NCBI GenBank assembly: GCA_023392535.1
Contig: JAEVYY010000009.1
Coordinates: 186,001 to 250,000, forward strand
Length of the DNA: 64,000 nucleotides
Source: Bacillota bacterium
GTDB taxonomy: Bacteria > Bacillota > Clostridia > Lachnospirales > Lachnospiraceae
Reading direction: 5' to 3'
The notes below the pieces were generated by a model. That model was not told the origin of the DNA and did no database searches. It worked only from the letters and a program-made list of their open reading frames with translations. Positions 25,559-35,134 of this stretch are shown here, in pieces (positions within the stretch are counted from its first letter, which is position 1; each line of letters starts with the position of its first letter). A program made the position numbers and the translations under genes.

Positions 25559-27940
25559 TTAAAACTCTGCATGCTCCGTTCTTGCAATGATTGCATTCTG
25601 CATAGACCTCGATAAGTTGACAAATTGGGTGCTGTACCCTGCTACACGCACTAACAAATCCTTAAATTCTTCCGGATTTTTCTGTGCTTCCCGCAATACT
25701 TTTGAAGAGATTGTATTGAATTGTACATGAAATGCCCCTAATGAAAAAAAAGCTCTCACCATTGCAGCCAAATTAGCCTGCCCTCTTTTTGTAGCAATCA
25801 TTTCTTGATTTAATCTAAGATTCAATAGCGTTCCACCAGAATGAATTTCCTGATTTATTTTTGCAGCGGAACGCATTGCTGCGATCGGAGTCGATCTATC
25901 CGTTCCTACATAAGGAGATACCCCTTCACTGGAAGGTTCTTCTGCCTTTCTTCCGCATGGTGTCGCACCCAGTACCCTGCCCATCGGTATATAGTTAGAA
26001 ATCCCCATAAATGCTGTATTGAAAGGAGATCCAAAGATGTCTTTATAGGCATGAATCTGTTTGTAATAATGATTGGCAATTGCAATTGCAATTTGATCGA
26101 CATAGTCATCGTCGTTTCCATATTTTGGTACTTCCTGCGCGCTTTTCCTTAATTCTTCATACCCTTCCCAATTTGCATGGACTGCCTTTGCGAGCTCACC
26201 GATTGTCACTCTTTTCTCTTCAAATACAAGTTTCTTAACAACAGCAAGTGAATTGGCTACAACTGCAAGTCCGATACCTGTTATGACAGGCCCTACATTA
26301 TATTTCGCACCACCATCGCTAAGATCCCTTCCATTTTCTATGCAGGCTTCTATACAAGAAGACAAAAAAGGTCTTGGAACCTGCTCTTGATGAATTCTCT
26401 GCGCTGTCAATGTGCCTATAATAGAGTGCTTACATAAATTATCAAATTGTCTATAAAAAGCCGATTCCACTTCTTCAAAGGAGGTAAACTCACATGCAGG
26501 CTTTTCCTTTAACCCCATACGTCTTCCTGTTTTCTGACTCTTACCTTCGTTCAACGCATATTCCATTGCACAGCCAAAATTTACATTCACAGCCGCCGTC
26601 CACTCTCCTGTCTTTCGATAATGTGGTACCACACACCCGCAATTATTCCAATCTCTTGCATCCTCTGGCTCATATCCGGCATGAATCAACATCTGATAGC
26701 CTGCATTATCATTATGGATTGCTGGAAAGCCGGTTCCGGTACTTACAAGATCCGTCACAGCCCCCATAAATTCTGTCGGACAATCTGCATGCACTCTGAC
26801 ACTCACCCCCGGCTGGTGGGTCTTCACTTCCTTCGTCGCCTTTAAACACATATAGGTAATCTCATTCGTCGCATCCAATCCTTCTCTCGTACGACCACCC
26901 ACTGTAAGATTTTGAAATTGATTGTATCCCGCAAAATAATCTGCCGTATTTGCTGAAATTGTCCATACCCACTCTGAATACTTTAACCATAGAGCCTCAA
27001 TTAGTTCCTGTGCATCTTCACTGCTAATTTCACCACTTTCTAAATCTGTCTTATAATAGGGATACATATATTGATCAAATCTTCCCGGATTCAAAGAAAG
27101 CGGATTTTCTGATAATATTCCCCCCACCTGGGTAAACCAAATAAATTGAATGGCTTCTCGAAAATTCTTTGGTGAATATTCTGGAACACGCCTGCAGATT
27201 TTAGCGATCTCCAAAAGTTCGAAACTACGTTCCTTGTTTTCCTCTTTCTTTAGAAGTTCCATTCCTAATCTCTCTGCTTCTGCCGCATATCGATTTGCCA
27301 AGCGGATAATTCCTTTAGAGGTCAGCAATATGGACTCATAAAATTCCCTTTTTTCTATGGAGCTTAAATCGGTCTCATCTAAGAGGGCTATTTTAGCTTT
27401 TACTTCTTTTATAATTCCTCCAAAACCTTTCGGAAATAAGACATCCTGATAATCAGGTGTTATTTCTCCAATTGCTTGCCTCCATTTGGAATCATTATCA
27501 ATAATTCCCGTATCCACACCAATTCTTCTCGTCGCTTTAGGAAGTCTTGCTAAAAATGTCTCCTCCAGAGATTTTCCTCTCCAATACGGAAAAATCTCTT
27601 TCCTTACAAAGTCACACTGCTCTGTTGTCATCACATAAGGATCCTGTGGTCTTTCTGCAAAAGAATCCATTTCCTTGTCCACCCATTTCCATGAAAATTC
27701 AGGTGTTAATATCCCACATTTTCGGAATTCACCAACTGCTCCTACGATCAATTCTCCCTCAAAAATATGGACTGCTAATTCATTGCAGGTATCATAAAAA
27801 GCTTGCGCACTTCGGATACAAACCGCTTTCCCCTCTGTCTTTTTATAGGACTTGGTCCATATATAGGCTCTTTCCGTCGAAATCGCCGGTTTTGCGTTAA
27901 CGTAATTCTGCCGGATTCTTTCAATTCTATCTGTTAACAT
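25559..27940 (-). CDS. Glycyl radical enzyme of unknown substrate (GCVV type)
   Basis: A 793-residue glycyl radical enzyme. The radical loop is RVAGYST with Gly768 near the C-terminus. The thiyl site is NNCGCVVPHYRK with the catalytic Cys at 436 (another Cys at 434). Dehydratases, choline lyase and hydroxyphenylacetate decarboxylase have GCxE here; Val438 replaces that Glu, and PFL's Cys-Cys pair is absent. It therefore fits none of the reactions I know. Other family marks are NPGRFDQYMYPYY and the SPYVGTDRS region. It is the first gene of a three-gene operon with activase and XRE-cupin regulator, behind a good promoter at 28003. C-C or C-heteroatom cleavage of an aromatic or amino substrate is possible but not shown. 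Confidence 0.92.
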   Translation of the reverse strand: MLTDRIERIRQNYVNAKPAISTERAYIWTKSYKKTEGKAVCIRSAQAFYDTCNELAVHIFEGELIVGAVGEFRKCGILTPEFSWKWVDKEMDSFAERPQDPYVMTTEQCDFVRKEIFPYWRGKSLEETFLARLPKATRRIGVDTGIIDNDSKWRQAIGEITPDYQDVLFPKGFGGIIKEVKAKIALLDETDLSSIEKREFYESILLTSKGIIRLANRYAAEAERLGMELLKKEENKERSFELLEIAKICRRVPEYSPKNFREAIQFIWFTQVGGILSENPLSLNPGRFDQYMYPYYKTDLESGEISSEDAQELIEALWLKYSEWVWTISANTADYFAGYNQFQNLTVGGRTREGLDATNEITYMCLKATKEVKTHQPGVSVRVHADCPTEFMGAVTDLVSTGTGFPAIHNDNAGYQMLIHAGYEPEDARDWNNCGCVVPHYRKTGEWTAAVNVNFGCAMEYALNEGKSQKTGRRMGLKEKPACEFTSFEEVESAFYRQFDNLCKHSIIGTLTAQRIHQEQVPRPFLSSCIEACIENGRDLSDGGAKYNVGPVITGIGLAVVANSLAVVKKLVFEEKRVTIGELAKAVHANWEGYEELRKSAQEVPKYGNDDDYVDQIAIAIANHYYKQIHAYKDIFGSPFNTAFMGISNYIPMGRVLGATPCGRKAEEPSSEGVSPYVGTDRSTPIAAMRSAAKINQEIHSGGTLLNLRLNQEMIATKRGQANLAAMVRAFFSLGAFHVQFNTISSKVLREAQKNPEEFKDLLVRVAGYSTQFVNLSRSMQNAIIARTEHAEF

Positions 27941-28002
27941 CGTCTTCCTCCTTTTTACATAAGTGTTCTCTGCTTACTTTATCCGCTATCTTATTTTTAG
28001 TA

Positions 28003-28031
28003 ATGTTATCACGCACTCATGTATGTGTCAA
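28003..28031 (-). promoter_or_regulatory. Promoter of the glycyl radical enzyme operon
   Basis: TTGACA (perfect) and TAACAT with an exact 17-base spacer lie about 63 bases upstream of the start. TCAACG is repeated at 28028 and 28040 (plus strand), 12 bases apart and overlapping the -35. This could be a site for the XRE-cupin regulator. Confidence 0.65.
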
Positions 28032-28063
28032 CGCATTTTTCAACGATAGAGTAGGGGAGAATA

Positions 28064-28105
28064 AAAAAAACAAGCATATCAATCGTCATGATATACTTGT
28101 TTTTA
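28064..28105 (-). terminator. Terminator of the rnf-udk transcript
   Basis: A 16-bp stem (aaaaacaagtatatca with tgatatgcttgttttt, one G-U pair) and 7-base loop are followed by eight Ts on the minus strand, nine bases after the udk stop. Confidence 0.88.
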
Positions 28106-28113
28106 ATGAAATA

Positions 28114-28728
28114 TTAACGTAACATCAATTTTAAATGCTCCTGTAAAATATGGATTCCTGTATGGTTCTCACCACCTCTTGGAATAATAATATCCGCGTA
28201 TTTCTTTGATGGCTCAATAAATTGCTCATGCATAGGCTTTACTGTTTGCGCATATTGCGTGAGAACAGATTCCACGCTTCTGGCCCGCTCCAGCATATCC
28301 CTTTTCATTCTGCGCATCAGACGTTCATCTGCATCCGCATCTACATAGACCTTGATGTCCATAAGATCCCTTAAACCTCTATTTTCCAGGATTAAAATTC
28401 CTTCAATAATTATCACGGCTCTTGGTGTAATGCGGGTCGTCAGACTGGAACGATTATGAATCGTATAGTCATACACTGGTACATCGACACCTCTGCCATC
28501 CTTCAACTTAATTACATCTTCAATCATACGATCCGTATCAAAGGAAGACGGATGATCATAATTCAAACGGGAACGATCCTCATAGCTTAACTCATCATGT
28601 GCCCTATAATAACAATCATGACTGATTACTACAATATCATCGCCAAAATTTTCTTTAATACGATTTACAATCGTTGTTTTTCCAGAAGCGGAACCACCAG
28701 CTATGCCAACAACGCAAACTCGACTCAT
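28114..28728 (-). CDS. udk: Uridine kinase family protein
   Basis: A 204-residue nucleoside kinase that phosphorylates uridine or cytidine in salvage. The P-loop is GIAGGSASGKTT near the N-terminus. YDHPSSFDTDRM and VYVDADADERLMRR are the family's substrate and lid regions. The longer frame to 28797 runs into rnfB; the ATG at 28728 has ggag upstream and begins directly at the first beta strand. It is 14 bases after rnfB, so it is read on the Rnf transcript, an association without obvious metabolic reason. Confidence 0.92.
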   Translation of the reverse strand: MSRVCVVGIAGGSASGKTTIVNRIKENFGDDIVVISHDCYYRAHDELSYEDRSRLNYDHPSSFDTDRMIEDVIKLKDGRGVDVPVYDYTIHNRSSLTTRITPRAVIIIEGILILENRGLRDLMDIKVYVDADADERLMRRMKRDMLERARSVESVLTQYAQTVKPMHEQFIEPSKKYADIIIPRGGENHTGIHILQEHLKLMLR

Positions 28729-28742
28729 CTTAGTATCTCCAT

Positions 28743-29534
28743 TTATATAATTATTTTCTTTGGACATTTCTCTTTGCATGCACCACAAGCAATACATTTA
28801 TCTTGGTCGATATGCGCATGGAAATTTTCAACAACAATTGCATCACTAGGACACACCTTCACACACAGACCGCAGGCAATACATCCCGTATCACATGCTT
28901 TCATAGTGACAGGTCCTTTATCCGTTGAATTACACTGCACCATATGTTTTGCCTCATAAGGTATTAATTCAATCAGACCTTTCGGGCATTCTGCTATGCA
29001 CATTCCACAAGCTTTGCATTTTTCTTTTTCTACTACTGCAATTCCATTTACGATATGAATGGCATCGAATTGGCATACTTTTACACAATTCCCATATCCC
29101 AAACACCCGGAATTGCATTGTTTCGGACCGCCATTCGGCACAAATCCCACCATTTTACAATCCTTTACACCTGCATAATCGTAATCTGCTCTTGTTTTAT
29201 CACAAGTTCCATTACATTTTACAAAAGCGACTTTTTTCTTACTAGTGCCTACCGAAACACCCATAATTTTCGCGATTTTATTACCCACTGATTCGCCACC
29301 GACCGGGCAGGCGTTTGCAGGCGCCTCTCCTTTTGCTATTGCAGCCGCCAGGTTAGAACAACCCGCATAGCCACATCCCCCGCAATTATTTCCCGGAAGC
29401 TCCGCTAGCACCGCTTCCTCTTTTTCGTCCACTTCTACTTTGAACTTGATCGCCGCAATACCTAAAAACAAACCTATAAAAAGCCCTACTCCGCCGACCA
29501 CAACGACAGCAATTATAATACCTGTTATATTCAT
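28743..29534 (-). CDS. rnfB: Rnf electron transport complex subunit B
   Basis: A 263-residue iron-sulfur subunit. One N-terminal membrane helix (about 4-28) is followed by a four-Cys cluster domain (CGGCGYAGC with a later CPVGG). Next come several ferredoxin-like motifs: CLGYGNCVKVC, CKACGMCIAECPKG, CIACGLCVKVCPSD and CIACGACKEKCPKK. It is the entry point for electrons from ferredoxin in the Na+- or H+-pumping complex. It is the last rnf gene, 13 bases after rnfA. Confidence 0.97.
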   Translation of the reverse strand: MNITGIIIAVVVVGGVGLFIGLFLGIAAIKFKVEVDEKEEAVLAELPGNNCGGCGYAGCSNLAAAIAKGEAPANACPVGGESVGNKIAKIMGVSVGTSKKKVAFVKCNGTCDKTRADYDYAGVKDCKMVGFVPNGGPKQCNSGCLGYGNCVKVCQFDAIHIVNGIAVVEKEKCKACGMCIAECPKGLIELIPYEAKHMVQCNSTDKGPVTMKACDTGCIACGLCVKVCPSDAIVVENFHAHIDQDKCIACGACKEKCPKKIII

Positions 29535-29547
29535 TTAGCCTCTCCCC

Positions 29548-30123
29548 CTATAACAATCCAGAGAAACCACAGAATGCAATTGCCATAAGCCCAGCTGTAA
29601 CCAATACGATTGGCATTCCCTGAAAAGCTTTAGGAACATCATTGTACTCCATTTTTTCTCTTAATCCGGCCAATATTACGATAGCAATCGTAAATCCTGC
29701 AGCGGTTGCAAATCCATTTACTACTCCGGATAAAATTCCATACGATTTTTTTACATTCGTCAATGCAACTCCAAGAACGGCACAATTGGTCGTAATCAGA
29801 GGAAGATAGACGCCAAGAGCATTATATAAAGGTTGCATAAACTTCTTTAAAAACATCTCCACAAATTGTACCAGTGCTGCTATGACCAAAATAAACACAA
29901 TGGTCTGCAAATATGTGATATTCAGTGGAGTAAGTATATATTGGTATACAGTACCTGTCACGGCTGACGCTAATGTAATGACAAAAATAACGGCTGTACC
30001 CATTCCTGTCGCGGTATCTACCTTCTTAGATACGCCAAGAAACGGACATAATCCCAGGAATTGACTAAGCACTACATTATTAACAAGTGCGGACCCAATC
30101 GCAATAATCAATAATTCTTTCAA
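29548..30123 (-). CDS. rnfA: Rnf electron transport complex subunit A
   Basis: A 191-residue membrane protein with six hydrophobic helices and the conserved NNVVLSQFLGLCPFLGVSK near the start. It forms the membrane core with RnfE. The length is typical. It lies 11 bases after rnfE. Confidence 0.97.
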   Translation of the reverse strand: MKELLIIAIGSALVNNVVLSQFLGLCPFLGVSKKVDTATGMGTAVIFVITLASAVTGTVYQYILTPLNITYLQTIVFILVIAALVQFVEMFLKKFMQPLYNALGVYLPLITTNCAVLGVALTNVKKSYGILSGVVNGFATAAGFTIAIVILAGLREKMEYNDVPKAFQGMPIVLVTAGLMAIAFCGFSGLL

Positions 30124-30134
30124 TGTACTACCTC

Positions 30135-30872
30135 CTATTTTTCTGATTTCACTTCTGCTGTATCATAAAATTTACCGCTACATCCTTTATTCGCGCATGT
30201 GGCACAATCCGTACCACAAGCCAGTTTCTTTGCAGCATCTTTGTCACCTTTTGCCGCAGCCGCCATACGTACTTTATTCTGCAAAGCAGTAAGACAAGCT
30301 AACACAAAAAATGCACCTGGAGCTAAAATAAAAATACTGGCGGGAGTATAACCACTCAAGCCCTTACTTGCGTCAGCTAAAGGTAATAATTGATAGCCAA
30401 ATATCTTACCCGCCCCAAGGAGTTCTCTTACCATACCAATGCAGGTTAATCCTAACGTAAATCCAAGCCCCATACCAAGCCCATCGAACAAGGATGGAAT
30501 TACCGGATTCTTGGAGGCATATGCTTCTGCACGGCCCAATATAATACAATTCACGACGATCAAAGGAATATAAATACCAAGTGCATCGTACAGACTCGGC
30601 ATAAATCCCTCTAATAATAACTCCAGTACGGTTACAAACGATGCAATAATAACAATAAAAGCTGGTATTCTAACCTTTTCCGGAATGATATTCCGTAATA
30701 ATGCAATAATTGCATTGCTCATAACTAAAACAGCTGTTGTCGTAAGTCCCATGCCGCATCCATTCACCGCCGAAGTCGTAACCGCCAATGTTGGGCACAT
30801 ACCAAGCATAAGCACAAAGGTTGGATTTTCTTTGATTAAACCATTCAGTAAACGTTCTATTGATTTATTCAT
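30135..30872 (-). CDS. rnfE: Rnf electron transport complex subunit E
   Basis: About 245 residues, with six membrane helices and the paired motif NPTFVLMLGMCPTLAVTTS that mirrors RnfA. After the last helix there is a Cys-rich tail (CGTDCATCANKGC), uncommon in RnfE and able to bind a metal. The ATG at 30872 is preferred, with gggaggt upstream; it overlaps rnfG by 8 bases. The longer frame would extend into rnfG. Confidence 0.95.
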   Translation of the reverse strand: MNKSIERLLNGLIKENPTFVLMLGMCPTLAVTTSAVNGCGMGLTTTAVLVMSNAIIALLRNIIPEKVRIPAFIVIIASFVTVLELLLEGFMPSLYDALGIYIPLIVVNCIILGRAEAYASKNPVIPSLFDGLGMGLGFTLGLTCIGMVRELLGAGKIFGYQLLPLADASKGLSGYTPASIFILAPGAFFVLACLTALQNKVRMAAAAKGDKDAAKKLACGTDCATCANKGCSGKFYDTAEVKSEK

Positions 30873-31497
30873 CTTGACTACCTCCCTCAATACTTCTAAA
30901 ATAAGCCAATCCGGCATTTACTCCATTTGTCATTGCATTCGTTGTAATTGTTGCACCACTGATTGCATCAATTTGATTCTCAGCGGTTGCTCCCGATTTG
31001 GTATATTCAAACATATCTACTTTTTTGTTTGTCCATTGTTCTTTAAACTCTTCGGTATCTGCTTTCATACCAAGACCAGCTGTTTCGGAAATAGACAGTA
31101 TGGAAATCCCATTTAATGTACCATCCTGTCGTACCCCCATAGAAAATGTGATGTCTCCTGCATATCCTTCATGTGTCGTTACATTAAATACATATCCAAG
31201 AACATTACCTTCTGCATCCAATGCATACATCACTTCATCAATATCTTCCTCTGTAAATCCAGCCTGCTCTATTACTTTCTTTGCTTCATCCGTATCGAAC
31301 TTTTTATATGTTTCAAATGAAGCTGCATCACAAAATACATTTGCACAAGCTTCATTTTTCTTCTTTTCTTTCTGATTAGCGATCGGTGTTTTCGTTACCT
31401 CGTAAACATAACCCAAAGCCAATCCTGCAATTAGTGTAATGATAAACAAAACCAACGCATCCTTTAACATGCCTTTTATCTGATTATTTCCCTTCAT
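30865..31497 (-). CDS. rnfG: Rnf electron transport complex subunit G
   Basis: A 210-residue protein with one N-terminal membrane helix (about 11-31) and an outer FMN-binding domain. The flavinylation site is ISGATITT with the acceptor Thr. GLGMKADTEEFKEQW is a conserved neighbour. The FMN would be attached by ApbE. It overlaps the rnfD stop (ATGA). Confidence 0.96.
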   Translation of the reverse strand: MKGNNQIKGMLKDALVLFIITLIAGLALGYVYEVTKTPIANQKEKKKNEACANVFCDAASFETYKKFDTDEAKKVIEQAGFTEEDIDEVMYALDAEGNVLGYVFNVTTHEGYAGDITFSMGVRQDGTLNGISILSISETAGLGMKADTEEFKEQWTNKKVDMFEYTKSGATAENQIDAISGATITTNAMTNGVNAGLAYFRSIEGGSQDE

Positions 31498-32426
31498 GCT
31501 TTTTCCCCTCCTTTACCAAAAGGTTTTGGATAGGTAACCTTTTCAATTAAAGGTACTAATAAGTTACCGATGATAATCGCATAGGATACGCCTTCAGCTG
31601 ATGCCCCAAAAATACGAAATGTGCCTGTCAAGATTCCCAAAATAATGCCGAATATGTACTGTCCATTCTTAGTAATCGGTCGTGTAACATAGTCCGTTGC
31701 CATAAAAAATGCGCCGAGCATGAGTCCACCACCAGCAAGTTCTGCCGACAAATAGGTCATATCTAATCCGCGTCCACTAAATAATATTAAAAATATTACA
31801 AAAGAAATAATATAACTTCCCGGTATATTTAAATCAATTGCCCCTGACAATATTAAAATGCAAGCTCCCAGAATAATCGCGATCATGGATGTCTCCCCAA
31901 TGGTTCCGGACGTTCTACCGATAATCATATTTAAAACAGGAACCGATTCTCCTGACTTGATTAACGCAAGCGGAGTTGCTCCCGTATACGCATCACAATC
32001 GAAATTAGTCATAATTGAAGTAAATGAAATCAATAAAAAGCATCTGGCAGCAAGTGCAGGATTCATAAAATTTTGTCCAATGCCACCAAATACCATTTTT
32101 ACAACTATAATAGCGAACATACCACCAACTATGCCGATCCAAAGAGGTGCCTTTGGTGGTAAATTCAAAGCCAATAATAGTCCTGTAACAACAGCCGAGA
32201 AATCTCCTATGGTAACCTTCTGTTTCATTGCTTTCTCATAGATCAATTCTGATAATACGGTTGTTGCTATCGTCACTAAAATCAATAATAGCGCATGGTA
32301 TCCAAAGTTATAAATACCGAAACCAGTTGCCGGCAGTAATGCTATTACAACCATAAACATAATATTGCTGGTCGTAATTTTTGACCTAACATGTGGATTT
32401 GAAGATATTTTCATCAAGCTATCCAA
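31494..32426 (-). CDS. rnfD: Rnf electron transport complex subunit D
   Basis: A 310-residue membrane subunit with about nine to ten helices. The covalent FMN site is YTGATPLALIKSG. It has the NqrB/RnfD-typical start SSNPHVRSKITTSNIMFMV. It lies 12 bases after rnfC. Confidence 0.96.
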   Translation of the reverse strand: MDSLMKISSNPHVRSKITTSNIMFMVVIALLPATGFGIYNFGYHALLLILVTIATTVLSELIYEKAMKQKVTIGDFSAVVTGLLLALNLPPKAPLWIGIVGGMFAIIVVKMVFGGIGQNFMNPALAARCFLLISFTSIMTNFDCDAYTGATPLALIKSGESVPVLNMIIGRTSGTIGETSMIAIILGACILILSGAIDLNIPGSYIISFVIFLILFSGRGLDMTYLSAELAGGGLMLGAFFMATDYVTRPITKNGQYIFGIILGILTGTFRIFGASAEGVSYAIIIGNLLVPLIEKVTYPKPFGKGGEKA

Positions 32427-32438
32427 TTTATTTACCTC

Positions 32439-33758
32439 CTATTTCTTTTTCCTATTTGCTAAGACCATTTTCCTCATGGACTTGATTGATTGTGTCAATT
32501 GTCTCTTAGCCGGGCACACATAGCTGCAGCAGCCGCATTCACAGCACTCCATACCCTCATGTGCTTCAAATTTGTCTATATCACCATGGTCTGCATAATC
32601 AGCAAGACGACTCGGTACTATTCTTCCCGGACATACTTCGACACATTTCCCACAATTTATGCAAGCACTTGGTTCATAGATAGACACTTCATCTTTTGTC
32701 AAACATAATAAGGCTGATGTCGTTTTTGTTACAGGCACATTGATATCAAATAAGGCGACTCCCATCATCGGTCCACCAGATATGATCTTCTCAGGTTCCG
32801 TTTTTAATCCACCAGCTTCCTCAATCAACTCTGCGTATAACATCCCAACACGTACTGCGAAATTTCTCGGATCATTGATGGCATCTCCTGTCACAGTGAC
32901 AATACGCTGCATCAAAGGGCGACCAATCATAACCGCATTATAGATAGCAACAACAGAGTCTACGTTATTTACAACACAACCTGCGTCCGCAGGAAGCATG
33001 GATGAATTGATCGCTCGTCCTGTGACTGCATAGATAAGTTGCCGTTCTGCACCCTGTGGATACTTTGTTTTAAGAACTTTAACGGAAATATTCTTTTCTT
33101 GCTTGGTCAATTTTTGCAACATATCCACACATTCTGGCTTGTTATCCTCCACTGCAAAGATTCCCTGCGCATGATCAAACAACTTAAGTGAAACCTTCAG
33201 ACCTTGTATCAATTTTTCTGGTTCTTCTAAAATTCTTCGATAGTCAGAAGTCAAATAAGGTTCACACTCCGCACAGTTAACAATCACATATTGTATTTTA
33301 TCCGGTTCTTTCGGTGATAATTTCACATGAGTGGGAAAGCCAGCCCCTCCCATACCGACTACACCTGCTTCTTTAATTCGATTCAGAATCTCTTCTTTTG
33401 AAATGGTATCTAATGAATCAATGGCATCATATGTAACTTCTTGATACCGTCCATCATTTTCAATTTGAATACAAGTTACATATTCTCCTGATACTACACG
33501 GTGCGGTCCGATAGCTTTAACCGTTCCTGAAACCGTTGCATAAATTGGCGCAGAAACAAACCCACCTGACTCAGCTATCTTTTGCCCAGTTAACACATGA
33601 TCACCTTTTTCAACAATTGGTACCGCCGGTGCCCCAATATGCTGCGAAAGCGGATAAAACAAATCGCCTTTAGGCAGGATCTCTTTAATCGGTTTATCTT
33701 TTGATAAGTCTTTTCCATCATAAGGATGGATTCCACCTGCAAATGTAAATTTTGCCAT
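32439..33758 (-). CDS. rnfC: Rnf electron transport complex subunit C
   Basis: A 439-residue peripheral subunit that passes electrons to NAD+. It contains the NADH/FMN-binding region with GVVGMGGAGFPTHVKL, a soluble ligand-binding domain, and two C-terminal 4Fe-4S motifs (CINCGKCVEVCPG and CCECGCCSYVCP). It is the first gene of the order C-D-G-E-A-B, the standard clostridial arrangement. Confidence 0.97.
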   Translation of the reverse strand: MAKFTFAGGIHPYDGKDLSKDKPIKEILPKGDLFYPLSQHIGAPAVPIVEKGDHVLTGQKIAESGGFVSAPIYATVSGTVKAIGPHRVVSGEYVTCIQIENDGRYQEVTYDAIDSLDTISKEEILNRIKEAGVVGMGGAGFPTHVKLSPKEPDKIQYVIVNCAECEPYLTSDYRRILEEPEKLIQGLKVSLKLFDHAQGIFAVEDNKPECVDMLQKLTKQEKNISVKVLKTKYPQGAERQLIYAVTGRAINSSMLPADAGCVVNNVDSVVAIYNAVMIGRPLMQRIVTVTGDAINDPRNFAVRVGMLYAELIEEAGGLKTEPEKIISGGPMMGVALFDINVPVTKTTSALLCLTKDEVSIYEPSACINCGKCVEVCPGRIVPSRLADYADHGDIDKFEAHEGMECCECGCCSYVCPAKRQLTQSIKSMRKMVLANRKKK

Positions 33759-33885
33759 TTCTAAACCTTCTTCCTTCTTTTATTGAATCAATTTTCAATT
33801 TCTTTATTGATTTATTTTTTCACTATGTACCTAATATAAATATACTATTTTTCGATAAAAAATACTACTCCAAATTAGAAAAATA

Positions 33886-33894
33886 TGCTATTAT
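33886..33894 (+). promoter_or_regulatory. Extended -10 candidate for the YprB-like gene
   Basis: TG-C-TATTAT forms an extended -10 box about 55 bases before the ATG; no good -35 is visible. The same intergenic stretch must also carry the rnf promoter on the other strand, of which I could see only weak boxes. Confidence 0.35.
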
Positions 33895-33947
33895 CTAATA
33901 GTAAATATTGTACTGTTTTTGCCGTATTGTACGGTTTTGGAGTAAAT

Positions 33948-35069
33948 ATGAAAACCATAAAAACTGAACTTCCCAAATTAAAATTGCTTTATCCACTTTC
34001 ACAATTAGCGGATATTTCAAAGACTTTATTTTTAGATATTGAGACCACAGGTTTTACTGCCAGAGGTTCTTCTCTTTATTTGATTGGATGTATTTATCAT
34101 AAAAATGATTCTTTCCACTTGATTCAATGGTTTGCTGATAATTATGATGATGAATTAAATGTATTGACAAGCTTTTTTTCTTTTTCAAAAAATTACTCTT
34201 TTTTGATCCATTTTAATGGAAATAATTTTGATATCCCTTATCTTCAACAAAAAGCAGATCAGTACCATCTTACAGACACGTTTGACCATTTTAATGCAAT
34301 TGACTTATACCGCCGCATATCTCCTTACAAAGAGTTTTTAAAGTTACCTAATTGTAAGCAAAAAACAATTGAAACTTTTTTACACATTGATAGAAAAGAT
34401 ACCTACCATGGTGGCGAGTTGATCCGTGTATATCATACCTATGTACAATCTCCTGATAGTCGTAACCTGCAGTTACTTCTTCTTCATAATAGGGAAGATA
34501 TACAAGGTCTTATTGCTTTGCTTCCAGTTCTTGCTTATTGTGATCTTTTTCATAATACTATTAGGGTCATTAAAGTACAGGCTAATTACTACACAGATTA
34601 TAACGGCCAAAAAAAACAGGAGATTTTAATGAAATTGCGTTTCCTTAATCCGCTTCCTGTGGCCATTTCTCAGAGTATTAATCATTGCTATTTTACTGGA
34701 TATGATAGAGAAGGCACTTTAAAAGTACCTCTCTATGAAGAAGAACTAAAATATTTCTATTCTAATTATAAGGACTACTATTATCTTCCTATCGAAGACA
34801 ATGCGGTTCATCGCTCCGTAGCTCACTTCGTGGATAAAGATCATCGTTTAAAGGCTACTGCAGCGACCTGTTATACCAGAAAACAAGCTTCTTACCTTCC
34901 ACAATGGGATATTCTATTTGAACCGTTTTTTAAAAAAGAATACCGTAGTAAAGAACTTTTTTTTGAGCTGACAGATGCTTTTAAAAGACAACGGGGTGAT
35001 TTTTCTAACTATGCCAATCATGTACTTCAAATGATGGTAAAATCTGTAAATAAACCTTTGCTGGACTAA
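33948..35069 (+). CDS. Ribonuclease H-like (DEDDh) exonuclease, YprB family
   Basis: About 373 residues. The N-terminal two-thirds is a DnaQ/RNase H-like exonuclease fold: LFLDIETTGF holds the Asp and Glu, HFNGNNFDIPYL the second Asp, and LLHNREDIQGL the His and last Asp. The C-terminal third (from about 210) has no recognised motif and is rich in Tyr and charged residues. The ATG at 33948 has ggag upstream at good spacing; the longer frame contains the promoter. B. subtilis YprB is coupled to the helicase YprA, but no helicase is next to this gene. Substrate unknown. Confidence 0.85.
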   Translation: MKTIKTELPKLKLLYPLSQLADISKTLFLDIETTGFTARGSSLYLIGCIYHKNDSFHLIQWFADNYDDELNVLTSFFSFSKNYSFLIHFNGNNFDIPYLQQKADQYHLTDTFDHFNAIDLYRRISPYKEFLKLPNCKQKTIETFLHIDRKDTYHGGELIRVYHTYVQSPDSRNLQLLLLHNREDIQGLIALLPVLAYCDLFHNTIRVIKVQANYYTDYNGQKKQEILMKLRFLNPLPVAISQSINHCYFTGYDREGTLKVPLYEEELKYFYSNYKDYYYLPIEDNAVHRSVAHFVDKDHRLKATAATCYTRKQASYLPQWDILFEPFFKKEYRSKELFFELTDAFKRQRGDFSNYANHVLQMMVKSVNKPLLD

Positions 35070-35134
35070 ATACGTTTGAATCGATACTGTTGCTCACAGA
35101 GCTATGTTATGCATGAAGTATAGAAATATATACA

